DNA from: Streptomyces jeddahensis | Lineage (GTDB): Bacteria > Actinomycetota > Actinomycetes > Streptomycetales > Streptomycetaceae | NCBI RefSeq assembly: GCF_001642995.1 | Contig: NZ_LOHS01000049.1 | Location: 1 to 51,448 of the forward strand | DNA length: 51,448 nucleotides | Reading direction: 5' to 3' | Part shown: positions 48,785 to 51,448 of the stretch, piece by piece | How positions within the stretch are numbered: position 1 is the stretch's first letter | Layout of the letters: every line of letters starts with the position of its first letter | Translations under genes and position numbers: made by a program | The notes under the pieces: generated by a model | Seen by the model: the letters and a program-made list of their open reading frames with translations, nothing else | Told to the model about the DNA's origin: nothing | Databases searched by the model: none

Positions 48785-50137
48785 ATGGGCGTCGCGGGGC
48801 CTCCCGGGCCGGTGATGGACCGGGACGAGGTCGACCGTGCGCTGGCGCGGCTCGGCGCGGAGCACGAGGCCATCGAGAGCTCGCTCCTCGCCCTGCAGGA
48901 CCACGCGGGCCGCAGGCTCCTCGAGGGCGCCCGGCTGACCGGCGTCACCCAGTCCCGCTGGACGGACACCGAGCGGGCGATCACCGTCCTGTGGTCGTAC
49001 TTCGACGCCTACACCGCGGCCCTGCGCACCGCCCGTGAGCTGCGGGCGCGCCGGCGCTGGCTCAGCCGCGAGGACCTGGTCGAGCTGACCGAGCTGCTGC
49101 GCGGCGAGAGCGTCACCGTGTCCGGCGGCGCCGCGGCCGGGGGCGGCCCCGCACCGTCGATCACGGGCCCGGCCAGGCTCAGCGAGCGGTACACGCTCCA
49201 GGAGCTCGTGGCGCGGATGAACGAGCTGTATGCGCAGTCGCTCGACATGGTCGTCGCGGCGGACGCCGTGTGGTCCGCGCTGCCCGCCCGTATCGACCTG
49301 CTCTCGGCCGAGCTGCAGCGCACGCGGCAGCTCGCGCACTCCGTCGGCGTACGGCCGGGGGAGCATCCGGCGGGCGACGACCTGGAGCGGATCACAAGTG
49401 CGTTGCTCCGATTGCGCGAACAGGTCGTGTCCGACCCGCTGGCGTTCTGGCAGCCGGCTCCCGGCGGCAGTTCGGCGCCCGGCGGCGGCCGGCCCGACAC
49501 CGACCGGTACGACCGTGAGGCGCGGGCCCTTGAGGACGTGCGCCGCGAGATCGACGCGGTGCTCACCGTCCGCCAGGACGCGGAGGCCCGGCTGGTGAAG
49601 CTCCGCGACGTGCTCTCGCGCGCCGACCGCACGCTCGCCGAGGCGCGTGCCGCACGCGGGGAGGTCCTCGCCAAGATCGCCGCGTCCGAGGTGCCCGCCG
49701 TGTCCGGGCCGCCGACCGTGCTGCAGGAACAGCTGGCGAGGGCCGCCGAGTACCGCAGGCTGGGCCAGTGGAACCGGCTGTCGCCGCTCCTCGAGTCGCT
49801 GGAGCAGAAGGCCGAGGACGAACTGCTGCGGGCCCGCGAGTCCTTGACGGCGGTCACGGCACCGCTTGCGGTCCGCGCGGAGCTGCGCGGCCGCCTCGAC
49901 GCGTACAAGGCGAAGGTCGCCCGGCTCGGCATGGCGGAGGACCCGCTGCTGGTCGAGCGGTACGACGCGGCGCGCCGGATGCTGTGGAGCGCGCCCTGCG
50001 ATCTGCGTGCGGCGGAAGCGGCGGTGCTGCGCTATCAGCAGGCGGCCGCCGAGGCATTGGCTCCGCGGGTGCCCGGCCAGGGCGGGCCCGTGGACCGGAG
50101 GGGGCCCTCGGGGAGCGACAGGGGTGATGCGGTGTGA
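48785..50137 (+). CDS. coiled-coil protein of the glnXH-pknG cluster
   Basis: A 450-residue cytosolic protein without recognised domain, signal peptide or membrane segment. It is strongly helical, with heptad-rich stretches around residues 12-115 and 230-440 (such as LEDVRREIDAVLTVRQDAEA and LQEQLARAAEYRRLGQWNRL). A Gly/Pro linker near 110-128 and a second near 220-240 separate the helical blocks. AGAGG precedes ATG 48785. Its stop overlaps the pknG start (GTGA, 50134-50137), so it is made together with the kinase. A scaffold, substrate or regulator of PknG is plausible but unproven. Confidence 0.8.
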   Translation: MGVAGPPGPVMDRDEVDRALARLGAEHEAIESSLLALQDHAGRRLLEGARLTGVTQSRWTDTERAITVLWSYFDAYTAALRTARELRARRRWLSREDLVELTELLRGESVTVSGGAAAGGGPAPSITGPARLSERYTLQELVARMNELYAQSLDMVVAADAVWSALPARIDLLSAELQRTRQLAHSVGVRPGEHPAGDDLERITSALLRLREQVVSDPLAFWQPAPGGSSAPGGGRPDTDRYDREARALEDVRREIDAVLTVRQDAEARLVKLRDVLSRADRTLAEARAARGEVLAKIAASEVPAVSGPPTVLQEQLARAAEYRRLGQWNRLSPLLESLEQKAEDELLRARESLTAVTAPLAVRAELRGRLDAYKAKVARLGMAEDPLLVERYDAARRMLWSAPCDLRAAEAAVLRYQQAAAEALAPRVPGQGGPVDRRGPSGSDRGDAV

Positions 50138-51448
50138 GTGAGCAGCAGCAGTGCCAGCGGCCCGGCTGCCCGGGCTCGTACGAGGACATGGGCGGCGGCG
50201 AGCTGTACTGCGACACGTGCGGTCTCGCGCCGGTCGTCTCGCCGACCGGCATGGTGGGCTCACAGCCGACCGGCATCACGGGCGGCGGCAGGGGATCGCG
50301 GGGTTCACGCGGCTCCCGGGGTTCGCAGGGCTCCGGCAGCGGCAGTCTGCGCCCCGGTTCGGGCAGTGCCCGCGCGTCGTCCCGCTCGTCGTCGTCGCGC
50401 AGGTCCGTGTCCGGCCGGCTGTCGCGGTCCCTGTCGGGCCGCTCGGCGTCGCGCTCCGTGTCGGTGCGCAGTTCGGGTTCCGCGGCGGGATCATCGGGGC
50501 GGGGCCGCCTCGGCGCGGGCCTGGTCCAGGTGCCGGACGTGCCGCGCCCGGACCCGCGCGCGATGGTGCTCGACAACCCCGAGGTGCCGGAGCGCAAGCG
50601 GTTCTGCTCCCGCTCGGACTGCGGTGCCCCGGTGGGGCGGGCGCGCGGGGGCAGGCCCGGCCGCACGGAGGGCTTCTGCACCAAGTGCGGCCACCCGTAC
50701 TCGTTCGTGCCGAAGCTGCGCGCGGGCGACATCGTGCACGGCCAGTACGAGGTCGTGGGCTGCCTCGCGCACGGCGGCCTCGGCTGGATCTATCTCGCCG
50801 TCGACCGCGCGGTGTCCGACCGCTGGGTGGTCCTCAAGGGCCTCCTCGACACCGGCGACCAGGACGCCATGGCCGCCGCGATCTCCGAGCGCCGCTTCCT
50901 CGCCGAGATCGAGCACGCCAACATCGTCCGCATCTACAACTTCGTCGAGCACCTCGACCAGCGCACCGGCTCCATGGACGGCTACATCGTCATGGAGTAC
51001 GTCGGCGGAAAGTCCCTCAAGGAGATCGCCAACGGCCGCCGGACGCCGGACGGACGCCGCGATCCGCTGCCCGTCGAACAGGCCTGCGCGTACGGCATCG
51101 AGGCGCTGGAGGCGCTCGGCCACCTGCACAGCCGTAACCTGCTGTACTGCGACTTCAAGGTCGACAACGCCATCCAGACCGAGGACCAGCTCAAGCTCAT
51201 CGACATGGGCGCGGTCCGCAGGATGGACGACGACGAGTCGGCGATCTACGGCACCGTGGGGTACCAGGCACCGGAGGTGGCCGAGGTCGGCCCGTCCGTC
51301 GCGTCCGACCTGTACACCGTGGCGCGGACCCTCGCGGTCCTGACCTTCGACTTCCAGGGCTACACGAACGTCTTCGTGGACTCGCTGCCTGACCCCGGCA
51401 ACATCGAGGTCTTCCGCACGTACGAGTCCTTCTACCGGCTCCTCGTAC
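50134..51448 (+). CDS. pknG: serine/threonine protein kinase PknG (3' end outside window)
   Basis: A partial CDS: 438 codons visible and no stop before the window edge, so the C-terminal TPR part expected for PknG is missing here. A first Cys cluster (from Cys7: CxxxxC ... CDTC) is followed by a Ser/Arg/Gly-rich linker (about residues 50-125). A rubredoxin-like cluster comes next (Cys158 in RFCSRSDC, then FCTKC), and then the kinase domain: CLAHGGLGWIYLA, Lys235 in VVLKG, catalytic Asp340 in YCDFKVDNA and DMG at 357-359. GTG 50134 overlaps the coiled-coil gene stop. In actinobacteria PknG phosphorylates GarA/OdhI to set TCA-cycle and glutamate flux. Confidence 0.92.
   Translation, partial: MSEQQQCQRPGCPGSYEDMGGGELYCDTCGLAPVVSPTGMVGSQPTGITGGGRGSRGSRGSRGSQGSGSGSLRPGSGSARASSRSSSSRRSVSGRLSRSLSGRSASRSVSVRSSGSAAGSSGRGRLGAGLVQVPDVPRPDPRAMVLDNPEVPERKRFCSRSDCGAPVGRARGGRPGRTEGFCTKCGHPYSFVPKLRAGDIVHGQYEVVGCLAHGGLGWIYLAVDRAVSDRWVVLKGLLDTGDQDAMAAAISERRFLAEIEHANIVRIYNFVEHLDQRTGSMDGYIVMEYVGGKSLKEIANGRRTPDGRRDPLPVEQACAYGIEALEALGHLHSRNLLYCDFKVDNAIQTEDQLKLIDMGAVRRMDDDESAIYGTVGYQAPEVAEVGPSVASDLYTVARTLAVLTFDFQGYTNVFVDSLPDPGNIEVFRTYESFYRLLV

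Noticed and set aside
50138..51343. Ser/Arg-rich reading frame of about 400 residues in the pknG region
   Set aside because: It is a frame-shifted shadow of pknG; the true frame starts at GTG 50134 and carries kinase and Cys motifs.

Overview
The window is high-GC actinobacterial chromosome, almost certainly Streptomyces. The signs are extreme third-position GC, many GTG starts, GTGA/ATGA stop-start overlaps, several apparently leaderless genes, a mycothiol-type nitroreductase-like protein, a csnR/csnEFGHK chitosan-oligosaccharide operon and a GlnX-GlnH-PknG module. It reads as a conserved core-chromosome stretch. I see no tRNA, rRNA, CRISPR array, prophage or insertion sequence.

Left part (1-13.7 kb). 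Ribose-5-phosphate isomerase B is followed by three paralogous amino-acid permeases interrupted by a solitary bioY. Next come a DsbA-like nitroreductase homologue, the first of two M1 aminopeptidases N, a protein with a restriction-endonuclease-like C-terminus, a Tat-exported metallophosphoesterase and a Nudix hydrolase.

Middle part (13.9-30.2 kb). A very large secreted subtilase resembles tripeptidyl peptidase II. It is followed by an ECF sigma factor with a translationally coupled membrane partner, aspartate-semialdehyde dehydrogenase, a Uma2-type protein overlapped by a 69-residue ORF, and the second aminopeptidase N. Two divergent regulator/target pairs follow: MarR with an EamA exporter, and TetR with an FAD monooxygenase. 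Then come a small membrane protein and malQ, which is preceded by a 103-residue protein built from two tandem peptide repeats.

Right part (30.5-51.4 kb). A secreted GH84 hexosaminidase-like protein has Gln where the first catalytic Asp is expected. A PadR-ABC-FtsX-type operon, an HNH endonuclease and an MscS channel follow, the channel with three promoter-proximal repeats. The complete csnR-E-F-G-H-K operon has a perfect CsnR-type palindrome upstream. Last is a glnX-glnH-(coiled-coil protein)-pknG cluster whose kinase runs off the window.

Regulatory DNA is rich. There are many perfect-stem intrinsic terminators, mostly between convergent genes; palindromic operators in front of marR, tetR, padR and csnR; and short tandem repeats ahead of the subtilase and mscS genes. 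A dispersed intergenic repeat family appears at 9.8 kb and 25.1-25.2 kb, where it encodes the C-termini of two convergent genes. The strongest leads for new biology are the coiled-coil protein embedded in the PknG amino-acid-sensing cluster, the repeat-built protein coupled to malQ, the active-site-substituted GH84 enzyme, and the small ORF overlapping the Uma2 gene.
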